Assembly (NCBI GenBank): GCA_002964805.2
Contig: PUDQ02000001.1
Coordinates: 9,448,001 to 9,512,000 of the forward strand
DNA length: 64,000 bases
Direction: 5' to 3'
From: Trametes villosa
Taxonomy: Eukaryota; Basidiomycota; Agaricomycetes; Polyporales; Polyporaceae
In this document: positions 12,401-24,900 of the stretch, in pieces
How positions within the stretch are numbered: position 1 is the stretch's first letter
How the letters are laid out: each line of letters begins with the position of its first letter
Program-made: the position numbers and the translations under genes
Notes under the pieces: generated by a model
Seen by the model: the letters and a program-made list of their open reading frames with translations, nothing else
Database searches by the model: none
What the model was told of the DNA's origin: nothing

Positions 12401-15400
12401 TGGGATCCTCTGGCCCGATTCCAGCTCGCGTAGCTCGTTCCATGCAGATGTCGTCAGTCTGTGACGTCGTCTCCCCGGATGGAGCATCTTACGCCTCTCC
12501 ATCACTCAAGGACGACAGTAAGCGACCTCGTCCAGTGGGGCTCAAATGAATAAACTAAAAGTACTTTGGCTGAGCTGCCTAGACACCGTAAACGCGGTAC
12601 GCATTGCATTTGTTCATATATCACCTCGCTTACTGACTTCAAGCAGTACTCAGCAGCAGGCAAGGGGCATTATGCCGCTTCTCTCGGAACCCGAGACGTG
12701 CCTCACCCTCCGCGGCTACTACCCCGTTGACATTCCTTGCGTTTGAGGTCTAGCACGAGGTACTACCGTCCCTCAGACCCTCACCTGCGCGCCGCTGAGT
12801 GCCAACTGTCCATCGTAGATCCCCGCCACAAAACCCTCCCATGGTCCCCGCAGCGGCTGCGTACCCGACGCCAGTCGGATATTTCCCACATACACGACTT
12901 TGCCCTCAGCGAACAGAACGCCGTCCCGGTGGAGATCACACTGAGCAGATGACGCAAGGGCGGATATCCAGCGTGTTCAATGGGACAATCACCTGTCGCC
13001 GCACCGTCGTGACAGATCCAGGCGAGCTCCAGCCGCGGACCTGCCAAGCTCCGAGCCCGTCACTCGTCGACCCCCACCATCCCCCCATCCTCCCACCATC
13101 GCGCCCTGCGCCCCCAAACCCCGCGCCCCCGTGCTCCCGTGCCTTCCGCCTTCAGCCTTCCCAGCAATCATCGTCCCCTTTCCCCTTTCTCCCTTCCTCC
13201 TCACCATTTCCCCTTGCGGCGCTTTAGCCCTTCATACCACCGCGCGCTCCGACGGGACTGGGACGCCCGCACTGCGCCCATCCTCGAGTCTAGAGTCTCA
13301 ACTCCCAAGTCTCAAGTGTCCAGACGCGGACGCCGTTACATACATGCGCGCCCGCGGGCGGGCGGGCCTCGCCGCGCACCCGCGCGCCCCAGCGGCCCTG
13401 CACGCTTCTGACGATCGCATGGATCTGCCCCGCGCGACATCAATTTCGCCAGCCCAGCCCGGCGGCTGCGCGCGCCCCGCGCGCCCCGCCCGAGGTCGCT
13501 GGATGATGACCTGCGGGCTCGATATGTGGTTTCAGCGTGGCAGGCGTGTACGACGGTTTTGGACGGGCGCTGCGCGCTGGATCATCCAGGGTCGATGGCG
13601 CGAACGAGGAGAGGTAGTACCAGAGGGGTGAATGTTGGCATATTCCCCTAGAAACAATCATCTATGTGTGCTGTCTAGGAGTAAGTGTTCTGCTGCGTGC
13701 CAGTGTTTGTGTACTTGTTGCTGACGGGGACTTACAGCGGCCGGAGTCCTACGTCACGACGTAGGTCATGTTTCACCAGGACGGGTGCAAGGGCGAACGA
13801 CGTGAGTGTCAGAATCACGCATACATATTTACCTTTTGGCTCACATTGATTACAGGACATCGAACTGCGCGAGCCGCTTGCGCAGAGACTCGCACGTGCG
13901 GCGAGTTGGAGTGCTCAATCCGCGGTGTAAGTAGTATGTTTCGACTGGACACCGCAGCTGGACATCGCCTGCGGTATTCCCTGGACAACGGTCACCAGAA
14001 AAATCGTTGAACAATAAAGGAGGCGCTATCCCGCTGTCAACTCCCGTCTCTGCTCCGGGACCTGCCCTGGTATGCCTGCCTGCAAAACGCCCGTCTGCGA
14101 GGTGCGCGCCTAATTAACCGAACCCAAGTACAGGCGCCCTCGGGACGCCGCGCCGGCATCTCCGCCACAAGCACGCACTCCCGCACCCTTCCAGTCCTGC
14201 GATGGCAGCGCACACAGCGCAGCGCTCAAGCCACCGCATGACCACGGCATTCGGCAGACGCGACTACACGGTGAGGCCACGTCGGAAATAGCCTAGCGTG
14301 CGTGGCGAATCTCGGGCCCGCCTCGTCAGTACAGCACTAGGTGCTCGGCACTCGGCATCAATGCAATCGTGGCAGGAGCATGCTCCTGCAAGCACCAGAT
14401 CGCGCTGGGGGCTCGTACGGACCCGAGTGTCCCGACCTCGGAGAATATTAGTGAACGCCTCCGTGGAGTGCGGGGGTTAGCCTCCTCCTGCCTCAGGGCC
14501 GTGGACGCGGTACGTGCGGTGTGAACGGCGTGGAATGTGCCCTGACTGCGTGGTGAACCACAAAATGGAGACGCCAGTGTCGAGGCGGGAACCTCGCGTG
14601 ACGCCTGGGTGCATGCGCGTGCAACCTAGGTCCTTGTTTTCATCTCCAGTCGTAACCGTAGACGCGATGTACTCACGGAGAGATGCAGAGCCGCCTGTTC
14701 ATCAGTGGCCTCCGCCAACGGCACCAAGCCACGAGATGCGATCTGGGAGAACACCGAGATACATTGTATGGTGCGTGTCACCGATCGTGTCGTCAAGCTC
14801 CGCTAATTTGTTTTCAGCCAGCAACTAAGACCACGCCATCTTGCGGCGCGCGGAACCCCCCACCCGAGCCCCGGAACACCCTCGATGGGCGGCGGACGCA
14901 CGTTCCATCTATCTCCGATATGTGTGGTCGTACTCAATACAACGATCTGTCAAGGACCACGGCAACAAAATCTCCCCGGGATCCAAGAGCTTCGTGTTCG
15001 CACTGCGCCCTCCCTGAAACGTTCAGCCGACATCTGGACAGTGCGCACTGGCGTGCGGGAGTGCCTGCACGCGCTGTGGCTTTCCCACCCGGTGTTAATG
15101 GTGGTCTTCCCTCCGAGGACTGGGTGGGCAACGGCGTACTCTATTGAACGGATAAGGGCTGACACGACACTGCGGTCTGTAGGCCTTCAGGGCCGCCAGC
15201 ATAAACAAGGCGCCGCCGTTTATCACGGCACTCATGGACGGCCTTACATTCTCGTCCAGCGGTGCATGCGTGCACCGGACGCCGCAGGCGGTGAGTCAAC
15301 ATTTTGGCGTGCCCGGTGTCCCCATGAGCGGTCGATGCGCCTGACGTCTTGATATTGCTATCGGACTCGCAGAGTTCCGCCCCGGTCTCCAGGGCCGGTG

Positions 15401-18400
15401 AGTACAACGCTGTCCTCCTCGGGTGCGTTCAAGGTCCCATCGGACTCTGATCGTCCCCAGGGTGCGCCCCGTTCGGCCTTGTCAACGTAGCCCTACTCGT
15501 TTTCCAGTTCCGACTCGCCATTTAGTTTTTGTCCGGTACCGGGGCGTCCAAGCCCGAGGCAAGGCTCTGTGCCCCCCACCGGCGCGAATTAGAGCGGAAT
15601 TAATGCTCGGTTCTATTGCCTCCTTGAACAATGCGCTCCGCAGCAGCCGAAAACGCTCTCCAAACGCGTCGCCTAATGAGGCGCCCACGAGAAGGCAGGC
15701 TGAGCGACGAGCGGTGGAGCGCCTTGCTATCCGGGAGCCCTCTGGAAACCCTATCTCCCTTCCTGGCGCTGCGCTGTTTGTATTGCTATAGCCGCAGAGG
15801 CCCCGGCGAGAGACGTGCACCTCGTCGTATTGGGGGCCTCGACCCTCGAATGCACAGACAGGATGTCAGTCGTGACGCCGGATCCTGCCTTGCGCAGTCC
15901 TCTGGTGCGCCGAGATACTAGGATCTGTCCGTTGGGCGACTACTGCAGCGCATCTTACGGTCCGTTTTCCCTCTCGAGGCTGCACTCGACGTCCGAGGTT
16001 ACTCCTGCAGGAAATGGCATAGCTCGCGCCGCAACTCCACGCGGGAGCGGTACTTCCGCTTTCGGGGGCGCAGCGTACGCCGTCGATTCCTGCCCTCGCC
16101 GCGGAACGAAGGTCACACTTTGCTGGGGAACCTACTGGTATAAGCCGGGGTTAAGGTGAAACGTGCGCACTGCCCGCTGCTTGTGAGCAGATCGTAGGTG
16201 TCGGGGTCACCTACGTACCGATCTATGGTCACTTATCGCCGGTTCACGTACAGGCGGATATATCCGATGCTTGACGAATTTCTGCAGCAGCGCAATGTTG
16301 ATAGCATCTGCTATCTGGGGGATTTTGTTCAGCTGCATGGTGTTGGGGATGGGAACTCTGTGCTCGTGAGCTCCGCGCAGCGCCGTGACGCAGACAAACG
16401 CGGCTGACGTCCTTCTGCCTCTTAGGCTGCTAATGCCGAAGGCGCGGAGGCATCCATACTGTACGCCGCTCCGCCTTGAGTGGAGGTTGTGTCATGCGGG
16501 ATGTTGGCCTCGTCCTCGCAGCGGCTTCCCCGCACGAAGGACGGGCACGTCTGCGTCTGTCCCATCACGCCGGCCTGACCCTCGATTACTATCACGCCGA
16601 AGCGCGACGAGAGAGCCGGCCGCATTAGAAGGGCCCCGTGACAGTCCAGACGGGGACGTGGCCTGGTGAGAAGCCCTCTGGTCTCGTGAGCCCGAGGCGC
16701 GATAAACTCCGCTGGTTCTTGAAACTGAGTTGCTCTCACAGCTTGAGCCCCTAGCGTCCGAGCACTCTCACGTCGGGCGTGATAGCATGGGCATCAGGAA
16801 GCACAGCCGTGGAAGATGCTCCCGCCGGCCTTGAGGCGGCATCGGGCGATGGAGAAGGGGGCCTTCGCGCCTTGGGTGGCGTTGCGTATGATACATCGCC
16901 GCCGCGGTACTGGTCCTCACCCCCGCATGTCAGCGCATTCCCTTGTTCAATCTTAGGGTATGTGTTCGCATCCAGAGTTGCGGCGGCGAGCGATCCCCGG
17001 CGGGCGTGGCCGTCGATAACCTGCGAACAGCCAGTGCATTTCCGGAATGTACGTCGAGCGCAGTGGGACCGTGTGGGCCGTAGCCGCACACGCACCGAGC
17101 GGTCCGAGGAGGCAGATGTAGGGTTCGAACTTGTACAGCCTCGTGTGCGAGCGGACGATTTGATGCCGCATCGCTGTTTTGCGTGCCAGTGGGCAGTGAC
17201 ACTTTCTTCTGTAGAAGTAATTGCGGTGTACGTACAGGCCTTCCTATCAATGCAGTGCGACAGTGCGTGCATCTCGGCTAGGCCCTACAGCCCAGCTATG
17301 CATTGTCGACGACGGCCTTCAATCAGTACGCAGTAGTAGAGACCTTGGGATCGTAGATGACGTTAACAACTTTGAAGGACAAAGTATTCATGTAAAACTT
17401 ACCTGCCTAGTAGCGGCGCAAAGGCCGTAAGTTCTACATTGATGTTGGCTCTGGATGCAATAGGACAGTGCGATAGATGATGGATTCAACGTTGTTGAAC
17501 CTAACGAAGCGCGGTAATTGAATAGGTTTAGCACCGCCACATGGCGACATTGACCTCCGCCGAGATGGGCGCTCGTCCTTGTTTTCTTGTCGAGTTCCCA
17601 TCCTTTCCGCAGGCCCAACACCGATTGCAAGCGTTGTTTCGTAAGTCACCCCGCGAGCCGCACCCGTATGTCGGTCTTTCCGACGCTCCGTCGTTCTTTG
17701 GCACAACCTTAAGGTCCTCAACGTCACTGGCGCTTCGAGCGTCTGAGTCCCATGCCGAATCCTGGCCAGCCGAACTCGGTCGAATCGTTGCCACTGCACA
17801 TGGCTGGTACGTTCACCTCTCCATTTTGTTGTTTAATGTCGTTCACGATCAGCGGCTTGTCGCAGGACTAATCACATGTGTCCCGCTAGTCTGTCTGACT
17901 GATTGTGGCCGTCAATGTGGCTGTCAGCTATGCCGTATCAACAGCTGTCAGGCGACGCCTCGTCGTTCATATCGTCAAGCAGTAATCCATTCCCCGCCCC
18001 ATATGGACAATTTGTCCCTCGCATGCGGCGCCCTGTAATCGGCAATACCGTACGCGGTCGTCGAGGTGCCGTACGTCTTCACTATGCGATAATTGCTCGA
18101 CTGAACGCTTCTCTTCGCTCCCGGCGGGACTGCAGAGAATAGCTGACCATACACGGTCGACGACCGCGTGCTATTGATACCTCTGCGCTCACACGATCCT
18201 TTGCGCTCGGCGCAAGTCCCTCTTTGAGTTCGCGAAACTGACCTCTTCATCTCGCCATCCAGTGACAGATTTTGGGAGTACGCAGCAGCGCGGCTGGGAC
18301 CGACGCTCTCTTAGGACCTCGTAATGAGTGATCTCACTGTGGCTTACGCCGTGGGCACGCCTGTCAAGGGGAGAATATACCCACTTGGCATGGGTCTCCT

Positions 18401-20567
18401 GAACCTTAGCGCTGTCACGATTCACATGCGCCGGGACCCGCGCCGCAACGTGTTTGCGGCTCCTTGCGGAAAGTTCTATTTTCCTTGGACAAGTCGCGCC
18501 CGACTGATTCCCCCCGCCATCGGTCATCTGGCTCCTCGTTTCGCTCCCCCACATCGCAGCCATCGCCTCGACGGCTCAGGATCACGAAGCTGTTCCACGC
18601 TCTTCAGCTCGCTCTGGAATCTAACTCTACTCCTCGCCGACATCTTCTAGAACCCTTGGGGGTCGCTGGAGTTGCGTCTGCGTACTCGGGAAATCTTCTG
18701 GACGTGCGATTGGGCGTCCTAGGGTAGTCCAAATACGACCCAGCGCCTTTGCTGCGCGAGGGACCCCCGCAAGTAAGTTTGTTGATATCTTCTGGCAGCC
18801 CTACGGGCTATTCTGAACGCTGACTACGTATACGCGTAGACACGGCAGCCTCAGGGCTGTATAGCCTCCCCGAAGTCCGACACAACCACAACCGTGGTGG
18901 GCGCAGGGATGTCATCCGCGTAGATTGACCTGTGGGTGCAGAACGATGCGTCGATTGCACGTATGTCCCGCCCTGCTCGCAAACTTTCCAGCAATCGTAC
19001 TGTCCCCGAAATGAGCCAGTATGCTATCGACCTCAGCTCCCGCCCCAGACGTCTTCCGCCAACGCAGACGTCCGGCTTCGCTCGGACATTCCCTCGTCGG
19101 CGTACAGATTGGACGCCTACGATCCATGCCGTACCCCACGGGCAGGCACCCGCATGCGAGTGAGCCGTCGGGGCTCCACCATACCCGCGTATGCCGTCGG
19201 ATTCGCAACATAGCTGTGGACTTCGGCTCTGGTGAGGCGGCTGCGCCCGCAGATTGCGTTTGGGGAGAGCAGCGGCAGGGCGGCCTCGCCTCTGCTACGC
19301 CGTTCCTCTTTCCTGTGGCGTAGGACGCCCGGCTTCCCTTCGGGGCCGGCGGACGAAGAGCCTGGGTTTGAGGCGGCGGCGGCGGCGTGCCTGCTCAAGG
19401 TCGTGTTTAGAGACTCCCATACGACCCTCGGGTGCTATCTACACTGCGGTCCTGTTCCCCGCCAGTCCGTCCCAGCGCCCAGTCAACGCCAGTAAGCCAC
19501 ATCGCGGGCACGTTTGGCAGGTCAGGGGGCTTTGTTTTCGTGAGCTAGCACCCAGTCATCATGTACGCGCTCGCCCCTGTGATATCATACTCATCCGCCT
19601 CGCAACACCCCTGACGGCCAGTGGCAGGTCTACTACAGCCGGGGCGGACGGCATATCGTATATTCCTAGCGCGAGAGCGCACTGACGTCTCCCCATATAC
19701 CCGTGGGGCCGTTCATTATTCCGCGGCCGCCCTGGCTCGCCACTGTCCAACAAGCTCGCCAAGGGGGCGATCTCCGCCCTCATTCCGGTGCCCTCTCCTC
19801 GCGAGCTCGCGCCCAACGTCCATAACTCGCGCAGCGACGCAATCCGCCGTACGTGGGACACCGCACGCGTTCTCTTCGGGTGCGCCGTGACCACGGCGGG
19901 CAGTATCTTTTACACGCTGTCGTGGTGGGTGGATAGAACTTATCAGTGATGATGAAGAACCCCCGGGCGCGCGCGACGTCGTGCGGCATTCCCCACCGCC
20001 GGCGCGGACGAGGATGTCTCGGTGCGGACTACAAGGACACCCGGGTGCGGAAAAGGGCATCGGGGCGCGCCGAGGAGATCGTGTGGATTGTAGGCTTCGA
20101 ATGCGCCCAAGAAGATGAACATGATTGATTGATCGGTCGGGGCCTCCCCGCGCGGGCGGGGGAACAGATGGGCGTGCTACACAGGGTCGGAGCGAGGGAA
20201 GCGTCAGGGGTGGGGGTGGGGGTGAGGCCAGCGCGGGCCTGACAGGTACTAGTATACACAACGGTGCGCGACGTTTGCGATTTCGATGGTGCAAAGACGG
20301 AAAGGGACATCGGGGCGTGTAGACAACAACTGGGGCGAGTGAAGCGATAGGAATAACTTAGGAGAGCATACTGTTGCTATCATAGAGCAGAGCGTGCGAT
20401 AGCGTCCGAGCGAGAGGAGAGCATACGACAAACAAACCCAAGTACAGCGATCTGGGCGTGTGCGGAATAGGGGGGCAGAGTAGGGGTGGAGATGCAGGGA
20501 TGCCGTTTTGGTTCAGGCCCCGAGCGCAGCGGGGGCCCGCGGAGCGCAAGTTGAAGCTCCGCGCCGT
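6436..20567. other. Long stretch without a supportable gene
   Basis: About 14 kb. From 6.8 to 11.5 kb the sequence is very GC-rich, and long open frames overlap on both strands and in several frames (for example 7467-8402, 7547-8647 and 9659-10585). Their translations are Arg/Ala/Pro-rich with no recognisable domain, as expected from GC-rich noncoding DNA. Short simple-sequence runs occur at about 9765-9800 (GACATC-type) and 12148-12170 (GTCGAC-type), and a C/T-rich tract at about 13065-13215. From 12 to 20 kb only short frames are present. It could hold the long 5' region of the first C2H2 gene, decayed repeats or lineage-specific genes that I cannot recognise. Confidence 0.4.
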
Positions 20568-21812
20568 TCAGCGGGATCGGGGCGAGGGCCGTGTCGACGA
20601 ACCTTGCTGGAACGCGGGGCGAAGCGTAACCGGCGCCTCGTCGCAGTTGCAGCCTGGGACAGTGCACGAGCGTGTGCGCGTCGCCGGGCGGTCCTGCGCG
20701 GGCGGGAACACCTCTGATACCGAGCGCAGACGACCCTGCGTCAGCGGCGGCGGCCTGGCGTCGCGCGAGGCGATGACAGGGGTTTCTGCGCGGTCGTCGC
20801 CGCCGTCGCTGAACGACGAGAGCGAATAGGAGCCCGGGGAGGAGTGCATGCGCTGGAGCATGTGTGGCTCGTCGTGGTAGTAGAGCGGGGCGTAGGGGGT
20901 CGCGGGTGAGAGCGTGTGCCTCTCGGTGTGGTTCCTGTAGTGCCGGCGCATGTTGGAGTTGACACTGAAGCGGCGGCTGCAGCCCGGGAAAGGGCACTCG
21001 AACGCTGCGGGGCTGCGTCAGCGGGCGCAGGACTAAGGTCTGAGCGAAACACGTACGTTGGTCGCCAGTGTGAGAGTTCATGTGAATCCGCAGGCTGCTG
21101 GGGCGGTTGAACCGCCGGTGGCAGATACCGCACCCGTGCCGCCTGTCGTCGTCGGGAGGACACTCGTCCGCCGAGAGCACGTACGTCGGCAGGCCGAGCT
21201 TGGCTAGGATTTCGAGAGCCGATGTCGATCGCGTCGGCATGTGAGAGGGGGCAGGCGGATACGAGGAGTTGATGTGGCGCGAAGATGATTGGTGGTTGTA
21301 AGCATGCCCCATGGCTGAGGGATGCTGAACGGGCATCGTCGGTCCCAACCTAGTCGGGGACGAGTACGAGGGACCGTAACACGGACCCATAGATGGTGCG
21401 CCACCGTTGCTACCAGAGGTGGAGCGCTGCGACAGGGACGGTGCCTCCGATCCAGGCGGGGGCATCGGCCGGGTCTGGAACGTTTGGTGTTGCGGAGGAC
21501 CCTCAGAGCTGTCAACCTGTCGTGTACGGGGGTGTCAGGAAGTGTACACTAAGCGCAGCTCGATGCATGAGATTGTACTTACCCTGAACGGAAGCGATGT
21601 GGCGTAACTGGTGGTGGCGGCAGTTCGGGCGTTCTGGGAGGGCTGGTGTTGCAGCTTGTGGAACTGGTCATCTGGGAATGTCGCGCAATATGAGAACAAG
21701 CGGGAGGAGAGGCGGACGCGGGAACGGGGAGGAGGAAGCACATACCGGAGAGTAGGTCCTGGATGCTCGGCAAGGTGGGCCGGGGGTCCGTAGATGAGCT
21801 CATGGACGACAT
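20568..21812 (-). CDS. C2H2 zinc-finger transcription factor, paralogue 2 (350 aa)
   Basis: Probable nuclear DNA-binding regulator of the same family as the gene at 4188-6366. Exons on the minus strand are 21812-21746, 21671-21583, 21516-21057 and 21004-20568, giving 350 residues. Intron phases are again 1, 0 and 1. Exon 1 ends in TLPSIQDLLS, the counterpart of LPSLNELFP. Finger 1 uses C181, C184, H197 and H201; finger 2 uses C209, C214, H227 and H231, with the final intron in the linker. The core NRPSSL of finger 1 and NSNMRRHYRNH of finger 2 are shared with paralogue 1. Near the C-terminus the motif CTVPGCNCDE followed by LRPAFQ is also shared. The start was chosen because it gives the same short first exon as its paralogues. 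A TATATAAC sequence lies about 98 bp upstream. Confidence 0.88.
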
Positions 21813-21908
21813 CGTGGAAGGGATGACGGCGGGGGATGAGGAGGGAAGGATGGGGTGGGGGGAGTTGGGAGGCTCGAAGCAAGGACTACCACATACGAGG
21901 AGAGAGCG

Positions 21909-21916
21909 GTTATATA
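21909..21916 (-). promoter_or_regulatory. TATA-like box of C2H2 paralogue 2
   Basis: The minus strand reads TATATAAC about 98 bp upstream of the start codon at 21812, consistent with a core promoter. Confidence 0.5.
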
Positions 21917-24900
21917 CGGACTGCAGTCGCAGTGCCACAACCCCTCAAAGACAAACGCTGGAGATCACCAATCACGAATTCGATGAGATGGTATGCATGA
22001 AAGGACTTTTCGGGCAATGCTTCTGACAGCGCCGGGGGGCACAATTATCGGACCGTGTGAGCGCGGAAGCGTGCAGAGTCTACCGAGTCCTGGGCGACGA
22101 CGACTGCGTCGCAATGGTGCTCTGCGTCGCCGAGTTGTCGTAAAGTCGCTTCCCCAGCTTACGCAACATTGTCGCAGGGCAATGAGGATAGTGCAGAGCG
22201 GTGCACAGCGTCCACGACTTCTCCGTTCTAGGATTCGCGATATTCCAGATGCGGGATTCACAGCGCGCGCCCGCCTGAGAGCGTGGCTGAAGCGGCCTCG
22301 TGGGCGCGCCCAAACCGGCAGTGCAGCAATTGAGTTCCGTCGAGCGCCTCGATGCGGCCCCAATCGTGCGCGGGCGGCGATTCCGTGCGGGGGACTTGCA
22401 TTAACCACTGATGCCCTCGATTAGCACGATCTCGCGACAATCGAGCTAACGTGAACTGGGCAGCCTCACTTATCGGGTGTCTGCTGACTGCCGTTGCCTC
22501 CGTTTCCCTGGAATCTGCGCGGAGCCGTAGCAGGCGCCGCAGCTGGCTCCGCACTTGGGCAGTCCCCGTATGTGGTTTCCGGTATCGAGCTTCCAGCGGG
22601 GAAGCCGTCCTCCTGATCGGTTGAGAGCGAGAGTGGGGAATCGAAAGCGGCCGTGAAAGCCGCGGGGCCATCGGTCGCTCAACAGCTCCGTGTTGCCCAC
22701 TGGTGCACGCAGTGGCTCGAGCTCCCGGGGGTCCGGTTCGCGCAGCGATCTCTGACATGGGTGGCATTGCCAGAAACCTAAGTGGCGATAGGTGATGTTA
22801 GCGCAGCGAGGAAGATGGTGATAGGTAGCTACCTCGCCGTTCCTGGGACGCCCCAAGCCGTTGAATGTGGAGGGTCGGCATCAGGCGATGCGTAGCCCAC
22901 CGCGTCCGTGCGACGCCGCCCGCGAAGAGGCCAGCGCTGGGCGCGAAGCGGCCGCTATTCTGGAGCGACGGAGGGCGTGCCGGGAGGCTGCGGCTGGGGC
23001 AATGCGCGCGTGACAGATGGGCGATGGACGCGGCTACCAGAGAATTCGCCGGAGCGTCGAGGCGCGCCCTCAATGGAGCACGTTCCCCCTCGCAGGGCGT
23101 CCCGCGTCTGCCGACAGGGATTCGCCCGACATCGGAGGTGCGCATCGGCGGAGGTTCCTGTCCTAATAGCAGCGGGGGAAGGGGGGTGCCTCTCCAGCCG
23201 TGCGGTGAGGTGCGGCCGTTCGTTCAGATGACATCAAGGATCCTGGGGCTCCCGCGAGCGGACGCCCCGGTCAGTTCCGCGGCTCTCCACGAGTTTGGAC
23301 GTGCGTGAGAGGGCCGTAGCGGCGTCGAGGGGCTCGCAGGCCGGTAATACCCTCACCCACAGCTCAGAGATGATCCTCAGATGGCGGAAACAGGCTGGGG
23401 ACACAGGTGAATCACACCGCATCCGCTGTTGATACCCCCTTTCAGAATACAACGGCCACCCCATCGAGAACATTACCATACCGGCCATATACCATGTGCT
23501 GCACGAGATGGGGGAGACAGCGATTCCCATACCTGACGGGAAGCACAGATGGATAGTGTCAATGAGGGCGACGGCCGATGCACAACCGACGGGTCCGGGA
23601 TGGGAACAGCGGCGAGCGGCCTCTTCTTTAGTGTGGCGCACGTAGGGGTAATCAGCCTCTAAATGTTGGTGCGAGAGTGTACAAGACCTACTGTGACACA
23701 CGCCCGCTTCTTGGAGCAACCGGTCCGCAGGCAATCGCACATCGGCGTCGCCCGCGCATCCGCCCGTTGCGACAGACTCTAAACGTCTTGTTCTGGAAAA
23801 GCTCGGGAGGCGTTAGAGACGCCGTGGGCGGTGAAGCCGCCGCGGTCCGGGTCGCTGCGCGCCTCTCCCTCTTCGGAGGTCAATCCGCTGGGCAGAAGCA
23901 CCCGAGATTCGATATTGGCTCCGCTCGATCCCGCATTGCACTACGCCTTTGCATACCGCCGGCGCGCTTTCAAGTCCGATGTCTACATCTTGGCGCCGCA
24001 AGCATCTCCTGGCGTCATACGTGTAGCCTGACGGAAGAGCTCTGCTTCGCTTCAGCTTGATTACGAGGGACATTCGAACGGACTGAAAAACGTACCCATC
24101 AAGCTCCAGCGTTCAAGTGTCGTAAGGCACTGTGTAAATCCGCTCGTGTCGCCGGATGTAACATCTCCTTGGGAAGGGAGATGAAGCCGTCATCCACGAT
24201 GGGATGCCGGCGCATTGCATTCTAGGAATCAATGCGAGAAGCCACAATGATACTGAAGAGCTGTGTGAGCCTCTTTTCTATCTGGTGTTAGCAGCCGTAG
24301 AGCGAGGATATCAAACTCTTCTGCTCACCTCGTGGCCGGCTTCAATCAAGAAAAATGCGCCCAAGAATAAATACTAGACGCCAAACATGCATTGTCACAT
24401 CACCGACCTCTCTTCACCAGTACTGCCATGAGCGTCGTGTAAGAGATGCCGCACAAACACTACCCCAGTGACCAGCGCAGAGTCGCGAGCGGGTTGCCCC
24501 CTCGTGTGATTGACTTTCCGGCCAGTTGGCCACGTCACACTGACTGAGTTTGCGCCCCGAGAGATTCTGTATCATTCTAGATCCCGACCTGACACACAGT
24601 GTTATATTTGATTCGTCTCCGTCAGAAGTCGAGGCGGTGAGTTGACGAGCAGCAGACCGCGTAAGGTCTCGTAAGGTTCGAGGTGGTAAAAAGCAGAAAA
24701 TGAAGAGCGTCGATTGATGATCGCCCCGATAAGCGCCAGCTGCGCCCGGTAGCCCAACAACTCCCCGGATTCACACGCTCGATCAGTGCACGACGATCCT
24801 CGAGCCGCCCACGACATACAGAGCCCGGGCCTCCAAGGCCAAGAAACAATGCATCCCGCGCACATCCGCCGCCGGCGCGCGCACGGCCACATCACATCGC

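Noticed and set aside
17110..17140. AGGGTTCGAACTT as a tRNA B box
   Set aside because: No cloverleaf can be drawn around it.
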